DNA of 35,294 bases from an uncultured Peptoniphilus sp. (lineage in GTDB: Bacteria; Bacillota; Clostridia; Tissierellales; Peptoniphilaceae): the NCBI GenBank assembly GCA_902488455.1, contig CABTWG010000007.1, positions 1-35,294 on the forward strand, read 5' to 3'. A program made the translations under genes and the position numbers. Under the pieces are notes generated by a model. The model worked only from the letters and a program-made list of their open reading frames with translations, was not told where the DNA came from and did not search any database. Below are positions 16,702 to 24,887 of the stretch, in pieces (position 1 is the first letter of the stretch; each line of letters begins with the position of its first letter).

Positions 16702-16724
16702 AATTGTAAATAAAGTAATATCAT

Positions 16725-16749
16725 AACAGGCTCTTAGCCTGTTTTATTT
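16725..16749 (+). terminator. Terminator-like hairpin in the trkA leader
   Basis: AACAGGCT-CTT-AGCCTGTT is a perfect 8-bp stem followed by TTATTT, located between the predicted trk promoter and the trkA start. It may act as an attenuator. A weak second promoter (TTTTAT at 16742, TATAAA at 16764) could lie downstream. Confidence 0.65.
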
Positions 16750-16806
16750 AGTAGAAAAAATTTTATAAATGATTTTGAAATAAATCTCTGAAATTTAGGA
16801 GGAAGT

Positions 16807-18207
16807 ATGAAGGCTTTAGTTGTAGGTGCTGGTAAACTCGGTTATAGACTTGCGGCCTCACTTATAGATGAAAACTATGAAGTAACCGTAGTAGATAATA
16901 ATGAAGATGTAATAGAAAATATTTCAAACTCACTAGATGTGCTAAGTATCTGTGCAAATGCACTTGACTTTGGAGTGCTAGAAGAGCTAGACATTTCGAC
17001 TTATGACTATGTAGTAGCAACCACCACAAATGACGAGGCGAATGTAATACTGTGCACAGTTTCAAAGAAACTCGGTGCAAAATATGCCATTGCAAGAGTA
17101 AGAGACCCTGAATATATAAAGCGTTTGGATTTTTTATCTAAAGAGCTTCAGATAGATAAAATTATCAATCCGGATTTTGCTACAGCAAGATCCATCTTTA
17201 AATATCTTATGAAGAGGTACCAACTATACTCTGATGATTTTGCAGGTGGCAAGGTTTCTCTCGTTGAATTTAATATAGGAAACGACCCGAACTTCATTGG
17301 CAAAAAAATCATGGATATCGAACAGATAAATGATCTACTTATCGCTGCGATTTCAAGAGCGGGAGATGCAATTATTCCAAATGGTCATACAGTCTTAGAA
17401 GAAAATGATGTAATAATCTTGGCAGGGAAATCAAAAAACATAACAAATTTCGACAAAGAACACACAGGTATTAAAAAGGCTAAACCTCTTAGAAGCACAA
17501 TGATTTTAGGTGGTGGAAAGACTGGTCTATACCTTGCTATGCTTCTTTTAAAAGAAAATGTTCAAGTGACAATAGTTGAAATGAATAGAGACAGATGCTT
17601 CGTGTTAAAGGAAATGCTTCCTAATGCACAGATAATAAACGCGGATGGAACAGATATGTCGACCCTTCAAGAAGAAATGGTCAACACTTATGATGCATTT
17701 GTGGCTGCAACGGGAATTGACGAAGCGAACCTACTTATGAGTCTTGTAACGAAACAGACCGGAATTTATAAATCTGTTGCCAAGATTTCAAGAACCAACT
17801 ATGACAAGGTCTTAGATAAATTAGATATTGATGCGGTGTTTAACACTTCTTATATCACAGCGGCAGAAATGTTAAAAGAAATAAGAGGTAAATCTTCGCT
17901 TTCACTTCACCTTCTACTAAATGGCCAAGTGGAATGTACAGAGCTAATTATAAAGGAAAAGCACTTAGTCTGCGGCAAATCTCTTGAAAACTTAGATCTT
18001 CCAGAAGGAATACTAATCATCGCCATAATAAGAAAAAATGAGATGTTAGTCCCTAATGGTAAGACAGTCTTAAAACCAAAAGACAGAATAGTTCTATTCT
18101 CAATGCACGAAGTTGCACCTAAGATGCAAAAGATATTTTCATCTGAAGGAAAAATAAAGGACGCTATTAATTCTATTAAGAATAGAGGAATGGTAGATGA
18201 ATTATAA
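16807..18207 (+). CDS. trkA: Trk K+ uptake system, NAD-binding regulatory subunit TrkA
   Basis: A 466-residue cytoplasmic gating subunit with two tandem RCK units. Each has a Rossmann nucleotide-binding segment (GAGKLGYRLA near residue 7 and GGGKTGLYLA near 235) and a TrkA_C domain (LIAAISRAGDAIIPNGHTVL and LIIAIIRKNEMLVPNGKTVL). This full double form is typical of Trk systems working with TrkH, in contrast to the single-unit KtrA. The AGGAGG site lies 4 nt before ATG. The 3' end overlaps trkH by 11 bp, so the two are translationally coupled. Confidence 0.95.
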   Translation: MKALVVGAGKLGYRLAASLIDENYEVTVVDNNEDVIENISNSLDVLSICANALDFGVLEELDISTYDYVVATTTNDEANVILCTVSKKLGAKYAIARVRDPEYIKRLDFLSKELQIDKIINPDFATARSIFKYLMKRYQLYSDDFAGGKVSLVEFNIGNDPNFIGKKIMDIEQINDLLIAAISRAGDAIIPNGHTVLEENDVIILAGKSKNITNFDKEHTGIKKAKPLRSTMILGGGKTGLYLAMLLLKENVQVTIVEMNRDRCFVLKEMLPNAQIINADGTDMSTLQEEMVNTYDAFVAATGIDEANLLMSLVTKQTGIYKSVAKISRTNYDKVLDKLDIDAVFNTSYITAAEMLKEIRGKSSLSLHLLLNGQVECTELIIKEKHLVCGKSLENLDLPEGILIIAIIRKNEMLVPNGKTVLKPKDRIVLFSMHEVAPKMQKIFSSEGKIKDAINSIKNRGMVDEL

Positions 18208-19651
18208 ACTCATTTCAAAATTACTTGGATATATTCTATTAATTGAGACTGCATTTATGGCGCCATCTCTGCTCCTTAGTTTTATGGACAAAGATGGAAG
18301 TTCAAGTGGTTTTTTAATCCCAATGGCAATAGCTTTGGTATTGGGATTCATTTTGATAAATTTAAAATCTAGGAAGAGATCCCTTTCCCCAAGAGACGGA
18401 ATTTTAATCGTAACTGCATCATGGATATTGGTATCACTGGTAGGGGCAATTCCACTTTATATTTCAGCAAATATGACCTATGTCGATTCATTTTTTGAAA
18501 TTGTATCTGGATTTACAACTACTGGAGCATCGGTAATCTCAGGTATAGAATCTTATCCAAGGTCAGTGATCTTTTGGAGATCAATCACCCACTGGATCGG
18601 AGGAATGGGGATACTCGTCTTTACAGTTGGACTTCTTCCCAAGCTTGGAGTAAGTGGATTTCAAATATTTAAGGCTGAGTCTCCTGGACCAGTTGCAGGT
18701 AAGATAGAATCCACGATCTCTCAATCATCAAAGAGACTATACATCATATATATCACTCTATCCGCTGCACTATTTATCTGTTTAAAGATTGCAGGCATGT
18801 CAGTCTTTGACTCCTTGGTTCACACCTTTGGGGTTCTAGGAACTGGAGGATTTTCATCATATAATGATTCGTTTATGTCCTATCCAGGAAGCGCAGTTCA
18901 TTTTATCCTTTCTCTATTTATGTTTTTAAGTGCAACAAACTTTACGATCTATGCTCTTCTCTATAGAAGAAAATTTAAAGAAATTCTACAAAACGATGAG
19001 CTAAAACTTTGGATATTCATAACTGTAAGTACGATCACACTTATAACCATAGATCTCTATTCTAAGGGATATCCATCACTTCTACTCGCGTTTAGAGACT
19101 CTGCATTTCAAGTTACGTCGATATCATCAACCTCTGGTTTTGCAAATGCAGACTATGAAGTCTGGCCAAGTTTTTCAAAATTTATTCTTTTAATGCTTAT
19201 GATTTTTGGAGGATGCGCTGGCTCAACTGGTGGTGGAATAAAGGTTATGAGAATATCCATTCTACTTAAGCTAATAAAGAGAGAAATGAAAAAAGCGACC
19301 CATCCAAAGGCTGTTATCCCAGTTATTGCCGATGGAAAAATTCTATCTGACGAAGTCGTTCTAGGAATCAACGCTTATCTTGGAACATATTTTGTAATCG
19401 CCATAGTATCTACTGGAATAGTCACACTTTCTGGAGTGGATATAGTAACAGGATTTTCTTCTGTCGCTACCACACTTTCAAACGTTGGACCAGGATTTGG
19501 AGCAATAGGACCGACTAAAAACTTTGCCTTCTACAGCGACTTCTTTAAACTATACTTCAGTTTACTTATGTTACTAGGAAGGCTTGAATTCTTTACGATT
19601 TTGGCACTATTCTCAAGAAATAGAATTAGAAGAGATATTATTAAACTGTAA
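18197..19651 (+). CDS. trkH: Trk K+ uptake system membrane subunit TrkH
   Basis: A 484-residue ion-conducting membrane protein. The four pore loops that form the selectivity filter are visible in order: SGFTTTGASVI, LGTGGFSSYN, SSTSGFANADYE and LSNVGPGFGAIGP. About ten further hydrophobic segments agree with the superfamily of K+ transporters. It overlaps trkA by 11 bp. The function is K+ uptake controlled by nucleotide binding to TrkA. No clear terminator follows; the next promoter begins about 37 bp later. Confidence 0.95.
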   Translation: MNYKLISKLLGYILLIETAFMAPSLLLSFMDKDGSSSGFLIPMAIALVLGFILINLKSRKRSLSPRDGILIVTASWILVSLVGAIPLYISANMTYVDSFFEIVSGFTTTGASVISGIESYPRSVIFWRSITHWIGGMGILVFTVGLLPKLGVSGFQIFKAESPGPVAGKIESTISQSSKRLYIIYITLSAALFICLKIAGMSVFDSLVHTFGVLGTGGFSSYNDSFMSYPGSAVHFILSLFMFLSATNFTIYALLYRRKFKEILQNDELKLWIFITVSTITLITIDLYSKGYPSLLLAFRDSAFQVTSISSTSGFANADYEVWPSFSKFILLMLMIFGGCAGSTGGGIKVMRISILLKLIKREMKKATHPKAVIPVIADGKILSDEVVLGINAYLGTYFVIAIVSTGIVTLSGVDIVTGFSSVATTLSNVGPGFGAIGPTKNFAFYSDFFKLYFSLLMLLGRLEFFTILALFSRNRIRRDIIKL

Positions 19652-19687
19652 TTTCATTTTTCGATTTTTTAATTAAGCTTCACTTTG

Positions 19688-19715
19688 TTGAAAAAAAACT
19701 CTAAAGTAGTATAAT
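19688..19715 (+). promoter_or_regulatory. Promoter of the lipoprotein gene
   Basis: TTGAAA (19688-19693), a 16-bp spacer and a perfect TATAAT (19710-19715). Confidence 0.65.
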
Positions 19716-19759
19716 TTATTTAAAGAAAGTTTATCGGTAACTGAAAGTGAAGGTGAAAT

Positions 19760-20524
19760 ATGAAATATAGAAAGAAAATTTTTTCGATTTTAATAATAAT
19801 GATCCTAGCCGTCATTGCTACTGGATGTAAAAAAGACGGAAATAATCTACAAGAGACAAATGATTTTGACAAAGAAAAAGCATTTAGTGAAATTGTAGAA
19901 GAAAAAGATTTAAAGAGCTATGTTTTAAACACAGACCTCGATGTGAAATCCGAAGTTGACCCAGAAAAAGAAAACTACACATACAGTGGAAACTTAGAAT
20001 TAATAAAAGAACCACTAGCATACCACTCAACTTGGACAAGCATGGATGGTAAAGAAAAGATGGAGTCTGAAGAGTATGTCCTTGATGGATTTAGGTATCG
20101 AAAAGATGAAAACGGTAAATGGACAAAGGAAGCTGCAGAAGTAGAAAATACCGAAGAAAAAGCTACCTTCGTTTCAAAAAATAATATTAACGGAGATTCG
20201 ATTCTAAAACCACTTAAACAGTACTACGTGATGAGTGAAACAGATACGGATATAGTGGCAGAGTTAAAATCCAGCCCTGAAAATATAGATGAGATAAAAA
20301 ATATTATCTTTGACGATAAAGACTCTCCATTCTACAAAGAGCTAGAATCAATCGAAGCTACATTCACCTTTGACAGAAAGACCAACTATCCAAAGTCATT
20401 TGAATGGGAATTAAAGTTCGTAAACGAAGATAAAAAGGTAAAAACAATAAGACAAAGTGGCAGCTACGAAAGGGTAAACGAACTTGAAAAGATAGAAATT
20501 CCAGAAGAATTAAAGAGTTTATAA
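19760..20524 (+). CDS. Lipoprotein of unknown function (DUF6612-like)
   Basis: A 254-residue secreted lipoprotein. The signal peptide ends in a lipobox, VIATGC, so Cys23 should be lipid-modified and hold the protein on the outer face of the membrane. The rest is soluble, acidic and beta-rich, with the pattern of a YxxxxxLDVKSE strand near residue 55, TWTSMDGKEKMESEEYVLDG and FRYRKDENGKWTK; this resembles LolA/DUF6612-type lipoproteins of Firmicutes, though I cannot confirm the family. It is monocistronic between trkH and fhs, and neither neighbour suggests a role. GAAGGTG precedes the ATG. Confidence 0.8.
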   Translation: MKYRKKIFSILIIMILAVIATGCKKDGNNLQETNDFDKEKAFSEIVEEKDLKSYVLNTDLDVKSEVDPEKENYTYSGNLELIKEPLAYHSTWTSMDGKEKMESEEYVLDGFRYRKDENGKWTKEAAEVENTEEKATFVSKNNINGDSILKPLKQYYVMSETDTDIVAELKSSPENIDEIKNIIFDDKDSPFYKELESIEATFTFDRKTNYPKSFEWELKFVNEDKKVKTIRQSGSYERVNELEKIEIPEELKSL

Positions 20525-20526
20525 AT

Positions 20527-20552
20527 AACCGGGGAGTGATCCCTGGTTTTTT
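20527..20552 (+). terminator. Terminator of the lipoprotein gene
   Basis: AACCGGGGA pairs with TCCCTGGTT around GTGA, followed by TTTT, just past the stop codon. Confidence 0.85.
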
Positions 20553-20628
20553 GATGCAAAAATTTTAAACTTAGATGTAAATTATTTATAGTCTTATAAA
20601 AAATTAAATGTTTAAAATTTATCATTTA

Positions 20629-20657
20629 TTGAAGATAAAGTACAAGTCTAGTACAAT
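20629..20657 (+). promoter_or_regulatory. Promoter of fhs
   Basis: TTGAAG (20629-20634), a 17-bp spacer and TACAAT (20652-20657). The leader is only about 13-20 nt, leaving no room for a tetrahydrofolate riboswitch. Confidence 0.7.
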
Positions 20658-20676
20658 TTAAAGTAAGGAGGGTCAA

Positions 20677-22338
20677 ATGAAAACAGATTTTGAGATTTCG
20701 AAAGAAGCACATATCTTACCGATAGAAGAGATCGCTAATAAACTCGGTGTAGATATGGATTATGTGGAAGCATATGGAAAGTACAAAGCAAAGATAGATC
20801 CAAAGGCTATCAAAGAAAAAGAAGATTCTAAACTTATCTTGGTGACAGCTATTACACCTACTCCAGCAGGAGAAGGCAAGTCAACTGTAACCATAGGACT
20901 TACAGATGGACTAAATAAGATCGGCAAATTTACAGTAGCAGCCCTACGTGAACCATCACTAGGTCCAGTATTTGGAATCAAAGGCGGAGCTTGTGGCGGT
21001 GGATATGCCCAAGTCATCCCAATGGAAGATATAAATCTTCACTTCACTGGAGATTTACACGCAATAACAACTGCAAATAATTTACTTATGGCTCTTATCG
21101 ACAACCACATCGAAAAGGGCAACGAACTTAGAATTGACGAAAGAGAAGTAAAAGTCAGAAGAGTAATGGACATAAACGACAGAGCCCTTAGAAATATTGT
21201 TGTGGGCTTAGGTGGAAGAAATATGGGCTACCCAAGGGAAGACCACTTCATGATCACAGTTGCATCAGAAGTAATGGCAGCTCTATGTCTTGCAAGCTCT
21301 CTAATGGATCTAAAAGAAAGACTTGGAAATATTGTATTTGCAGACAATATGGACAAAGAACCACTTTATGTTAGAGATCTAGGTGCAGAAGGTGCAATGG
21401 CAGTAGTCTTAAAAGACGCTATCAAACCAAACCTAGTGCAAACTCTTGAAAACAATCCTGCAATCATCCACGGCGGACCATTTGCAAACATCGCCCACGG
21501 ATGTAACTCTGTACTTGCTACAAAGATGGCTCTTTCAATAGGAGACTATGTAGTTACAGAAGCCGGATTCGGTTCAGATTTAGGTGCAGAAAAATTCATG
21601 GACATAAAGATGAGACTTTCAGGACTAAGTCCAGATTTAACAGTTGTAGTTGTAACTATAAGAGCGCTTAAGATGCACGGAGGGGTCGAAAAAGATCATC
21701 TTTCAGAAGAAAATCTTGACGCACTAAGAGTTGGATTTGCAAATGCAAAACGCCATATAGAAAATATGCAAAAGTTCGGCGTGCCAGTTACAGTTGCAAT
21801 AAATGTATTCAAAGATGACACAGAAAAAGAAATCGAACTTTTAAAAGAACTTGTAAGGGAAGTAGGAGTAGAAGCTACAGAATGTAGAGGATTTGAAAAA
21901 GGAAGCGAAGGAACTACAGACCTTGCAAAGGTGGTTGTGGAAACTATCGAAAATAACAAATCTGATTTCAAACCAATCTATCCACTAGATATTTCCATAG
22001 AAGAAAAGATAGAAAAAATTGCAAAGGAAATCTACAGAGCAAAAGGTGTGAACTTCACAGCAGAAGCCAAGAGAAAACTAAAATACATGAAGGAACATGG
22101 ATTTTCTAATCTACCAGTATGTATCGCCAAGACCCAATATTCTTTCTCTGACAATGCAAAGGCACTAAACGCTCCAGAAGATTTTGAAATAACAGTAAGA
22201 GATCTTAACCTTTCAAACGGAGCAGGATTTGTCGTAGCACTAACAGGAGATATCATGACCATGCCAGGGCTTGCAAAAGTACCAGCAGCTTTAAAAATGG
22301 ACATCGACAGCGACGGAAATATAGTAGGACTTTTCTAA
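20677..22338 (+). CDS. fhs: Formate--tetrahydrofolate ligase
   Basis: A 553-residue ATP-dependent enzyme making 10-formyl-THF from formate and THF. The P-loop motif TPTPAGEGKSTVTIGL (near residue 64), the REPSLGPVFGIKGGACGGGYAQV region, LHFTGDLHAI, and the C-terminal MTMPGLAKVPAA are hallmark segments. Length is normal. AAGGAGG precedes the ATG. The stop codon overlaps the next start codon (TAATG), coupling it to the cyclodeaminase-like gene; the pair would handle formyl-, methenyl- and possibly formimino-THF. In anaerobes this enzyme may run toward formate and ATP during purine or amino-acid fermentation. Confidence 0.97.
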   Translation: MKTDFEISKEAHILPIEEIANKLGVDMDYVEAYGKYKAKIDPKAIKEKEDSKLILVTAITPTPAGEGKSTVTIGLTDGLNKIGKFTVAALREPSLGPVFGIKGGACGGGYAQVIPMEDINLHFTGDLHAITTANNLLMALIDNHIEKGNELRIDEREVKVRRVMDINDRALRNIVVGLGGRNMGYPREDHFMITVASEVMAALCLASSLMDLKERLGNIVFADNMDKEPLYVRDLGAEGAMAVVLKDAIKPNLVQTLENNPAIIHGGPFANIAHGCNSVLATKMALSIGDYVVTEAGFGSDLGAEKFMDIKMRLSGLSPDLTVVVVTIRALKMHGGVEKDHLSEENLDALRVGFANAKRHIENMQKFGVPVTVAINVFKDDTEKEIELLKELVREVGVEATECRGFEKGSEGTTDLAKVVVETIENNKSDFKPIYPLDISIEEKIEKIAKEIYRAKGVNFTAEAKRKLKYMKEHGFSNLPVCIAKTQYSFSDNAKALNAPEDFEITVRDLNLSNGAGFVVALTGDIMTMPGLAKVPAALKMDIDSDGNIVGLF

Positions 22339-22946
22339 TGCTCAATAGAGATTTTACAGAATTTATAGAAGATCTATCTTCAAGCATACCAGCACCAGGA
22401 GGAGGTGCAGTGGTAGGAGTAAATGCCATCTTAGGAGCATCGCTTCTACTAATGGTAGTAAATTTAACCATTGACAATAAAAATTATATAGACGTAAGAG
22501 ACGAAGCTATAAAGATTCGTGACGAACTACTTGAAATAAAAGAAATCCTAATGGGCGCACCGCAAAGAGACGCAGAAGCCTTTACCGAAGTTGCAAGGGG
22601 TTTCAAGATGAAAAGATCTACAGAAGAAGAAAGAAAAGCTAGATCTGAAGTCATAGAAAATGGATATAAAATTGCAACGGACGTCCCTTATGAAACTCTA
22701 AAGACGATAACAAGGCTTATTCCAATTGGACTAAGACTCTATGATATTGGAAACAGGACCGCCCTTGGAGATGTGCTAGTAGGACTAAAACAAGTTGAGA
22801 TTGCAATCTTTGGCTCAATAGAAAATATGGTACAAAATATAAAATCCATAAAGGATGAAAAGTATGTATCTAAAATGGAAAGAGAAATAGAGAAATATTT
22901 AAAGACTATGAGAAGTCTAAGAGCAAGCCTCGACGAACTAATTTAA
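22338..22946 (+). CDS. Cyclodeaminase/cyclohydrolase family protein (FchA/FtcD-C-like)
   Basis: A 202-residue, mostly helical protein of the family that contains formimino-THF cyclodeaminase and the stand-alone methenyl-THF cyclohydrolase FchA. The N-terminal PAPGGGAVVGVNAILGASLL motif is the signature, followed by ADAFTE-like GAPQRDAEAFTEVARGFKM and the VPYETLKTI and NRTALGDVLVGL segments. The start ATG shares a base with the fhs stop codon. With fhs it should form a two-step one-carbon unit on folate. Which activity (deaminase or hydrolase) it has cannot be read from sequence; the absence of a histidine-degradation gene here leans toward cyclohydrolase. Confidence 0.88.
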   Translation: MLNRDFTEFIEDLSSSIPAPGGGAVVGVNAILGASLLLMVVNLTIDNKNYIDVRDEAIKIRDELLEIKEILMGAPQRDAEAFTEVARGFKMKRSTEEERKARSEVIENGYKIATDVPYETLKTITRLIPIGLRLYDIGNRTALGDVLVGLKQVEIAIFGSIENMVQNIKSIKDEKYVSKMEREIEKYLKTMRSLRASLDELI

Positions 22947-22953
22947 CATTTAT

Positions 22954-22977
22954 AACCGGAGTTATCTCCGGTTTTTT
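22954..22977 (+). terminator. Terminator of the fhs unit
   Basis: A perfect AACCGGAG-TTAT-CTCCGGTT stem followed by TTTT. Confidence 0.9.
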
Positions 22978-23021
22978 AGTTTTTTGTAAAGAAATGATGG
23001 AGATTATTTGAGTTTGATGTG

Positions 23022-23050
23022 TTGAAGTAGTTAAAACTAGGTGATATAAT
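23022..23050 (+). promoter_or_regulatory. Promoter of the nucleoside operon
   Basis: TTGAAG (23022-23027), a 17-bp spacer and a perfect TATAAT (23045-23050). Repeated ATTACA boxes overlap the start site. Confidence 0.8.
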
Positions 23051-23093
23051 TACATTAACATTACAAATATTCTTTATTCATTACAAATGTAAT
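23049..23093. promoter_or_regulatory. Repeated ATTACA boxes, probable operator for the SorC-type regulator
   Basis: ATTACA occurs at 23049, 23060 and 23080, with an inverted TGTAAT at 23088-23093. A 10-bp direct repeat, CATTACAAAT, recurs at exactly 20 bp spacing (23059-23068, 23079-23088). The array starts at the -10 box and runs to the ribosome binding site, a suitable place for repression by the regulator encoded right after it. Confidence 0.55.
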
Positions 23094-23104
23094 AGGAGGA
23101 TGCC

Positions 23105-24034
23105 TTGGAAGAATCGAAAGAGCTTATAAAAATTGCATATATGTATTATAAAAAACATATGACCCAAGGTGAAATTGCTGATAAATTAAAAACCTCGAGA
23201 CAGAGAATAAATCGTATGTTGAAGAAGGCAAGTGACGAAAATATAGTAACTATTAAAATTGCAAGCTTGGATAAGTACCATTTTGATTTAGAACAGAGCA
23301 TAGAAGAAAAGTTTGGCATAGAACAAGCAATAGTTGTAAGTTCAATAGACGATAGCACTGTTATAAATGATATAGCCAAAGCGGGTGCAAAATACCTTTC
23401 AAATAATTTAGAAAAGAACTCTTACTTAGGTATTACCCAGGGAAGAACATTATCTAAACTTTCAGAATACATAGAGGAAGACAAGTCCATGGGTGTAAAT
23501 GTTGTTCAACTCTTGGGAGGTTCAAATATCATCTATACCTATAAACAACCAGATCAAATCACAAGAACTCTAGGAGACAAGCTTGGAGGTAAATCTTATG
23601 TATTTTTTGCTCCAGTAATATTTGAAAATAAAGAACTTAGAGATGCCTTCAGCAAAGATATAAATATGATAACCACTATGGAAACCATAGATAAGTGCAC
23701 AACTGTATTAGCAGGTATAGGAGAAATTAAAGAAGACTCTAAACTCTTCAGTTCCAAAGTTTTTAATGACGAGTTCGTTTCGAATCTACTTAGAGAAGGT
23801 GCGGTCGGAGATATTGGATTTAGATGGTTTGATATAAATGGGAAGATTGTAGACAATAAGTATGATCAAAGAACTACAGGGTACAATGTCTTGACCAATA
23901 AAAACGATGCAAAAATAATTGGAGTTGCAGGTGGAAGTAGAAAACTTGAAGCTATTGAAGGGGCTTTAAGGGGAGGCTTTCTAGACGTTTTAATCACGGA
24001 TAATAACACCGCGAAGAAATTGATAGAGAAATAG
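23105..24034 (+). CDS. SorC/DeoR-like sugar-binding transcriptional regulator
   Basis: A 309-residue regulator. Residues 18-42 form a helix-turn-helix (TQGEIADKLKTSRQRINRML) of the SorC type, and the rest is the SorC sugar-phosphate-binding domain, with LGITQGRTLSKL, VNVVQLLGGSN and GVAGGSRKLEAIEGALRGGFLDVLITD near the end. The start is TTG, 4 nt after GGAGGA. Relatives such as Bacillus DeoR sense phosphorylated pentoses; here the expected signal is a pentose-1-phosphate made by the downstream enzymes. It is the first gene of the nucleoside operon and probably controls it and itself through the ATTACA boxes in the promoter. Confidence 0.9.
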   Translation: MEESKELIKIAYMYYKKHMTQGEIADKLKTSRQRINRMLKKASDENIVTIKIASLDKYHFDLEQSIEEKFGIEQAIVVSSIDDSTVINDIAKAGAKYLSNNLEKNSYLGITQGRTLSKLSEYIEEDKSMGVNVVQLLGGSNIIYTYKQPDQITRTLGDKLGGKSYVFFAPVIFENKELRDAFSKDINMITTMETIDKCTTVLAGIGEIKEDSKLFSSKVFNDEFVSNLLREGAVGDIGFRWFDINGKIVDNKYDQRTTGYNVLTNKNDAKIIGVAGGSRKLEAIEGALRGGFLDVLITDNNTAKKLIEK

Positions 24035-24046
24035 AGGAGGATGATT

Positions 24047-24874
24047 TTGAAAACACAGTTAGGCTATGAGTATTACAAGAAGAGTGCAGACTACATACTT
24101 TCTAAGATAGATTACGTACCTGAAATAGCAATAGTACTTGGATCTTGCCTTGGAAACTTGGCAGAAGAAATCGAAGATAAAACTATATTGGATTACAAAG
24201 ATATTCCAAACTTTCTTGATGCAACTGTCGATTCCCATGCAGGAAAATTAATCTTAGGGGAGTTAAGCGGTAAGAAAGTCGTGTGCATGTCAGGTAGATT
24301 TCATTATTACGAAGGATATGACTTTGAAGAACTTACCATTCCAATGAGGGTTATACACCTGCTTGGTTGCAAGACTGTAATCCTAACCAATGCAGCTGGA
24401 GCTGTAAATGAAAACTACGTCGCAGGAGATATCATGATCATAAATGATCAAATCAAATTAAATGGAGCAAGCCCTGTTAGAGGAAAAAACATTGCTGAAT
24501 TTGGTCCGAGATTCTTCGATATGTCAAGCACCTATGACAAAGAATACATAGAAGTAGCAAAAGAAGCTGCGAAAATTTCTGAAATTGATATAAAAGAAGG
24601 AGTTTACTTCTATATGCCTGGGCCACAGTTTGAAACTCCTGCAGAGATAAGAGCCATTAGAATTTTAGGCGGAGATGCTGTTGGCATGTCAACTGTGACA
24701 GAAGCAATAGTAGCTGCCCATTGTGGGATGAAGGTGCTTGGACTTTCTCTTATGACCAACATGGCAGCTGGGGTACTAGATACTCCACTTACGACTGAGG
24801 AAGTAGACGAAACTGCTGAAAGATCTGAAAAGAAATTCAGAGTTTTGTTGAAAAATATATTAAAACAAATTTAA
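24047..24874 (+). CDS. punA: Purine nucleoside phosphorylase (trimeric, 6-oxopurine type)
   Basis: About 275 residues; phosphorolysis of purine nucleosides to base and (deoxy)ribose-1-phosphate. Counting from the upstream in-frame ATG (24041), phosphate-site residues are Ser35 (LGSCLG), His66, Arg86 and His88 (SGRFHYYEGY), and base-site residues are Glu202 (GPQFETPAEIR) and Asn240 (MTNMAAG). The Glu/Asn pair matches Glu201/Asn243 of mammalian PNP, which favours inosine and guanosine over adenosine. I prefer the TTG at 24047, because the ATG at 24041 touches the GGAGG site and leaves no spacing. It is second in the nucleoside operon, 12 nt after the regulator. Confidence 0.95.
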   Translation: MKTQLGYEYYKKSADYILSKIDYVPEIAIVLGSCLGNLAEEIEDKTILDYKDIPNFLDATVDSHAGKLILGELSGKKVVCMSGRFHYYEGYDFEELTIPMRVIHLLGCKTVILTNAAGAVNENYVAGDIMIINDQIKLNGASPVRGKNIAEFGPRFFDMSSTYDKEYIEVAKEAAKISEIDIKEGVYFYMPGPQFETPAEIRAIRILGGDAVGMSTVTEAIVAAHCGMKVLGLSLMTNMAAGVLDTPLTTEEVDETAERSEKKFRVLLKNILKQI

Positions 24875-24887
24875 AATGGAGGATTTT

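Noticed and set aside
20553..20676. Possible tetrahydrofolate riboswitch ahead of fhs
   Set aside because: The promoter lies at 20629-20657, so the leader is about 15 nt, and the AT-rich upstream DNA shows no conserved riboswitch core.
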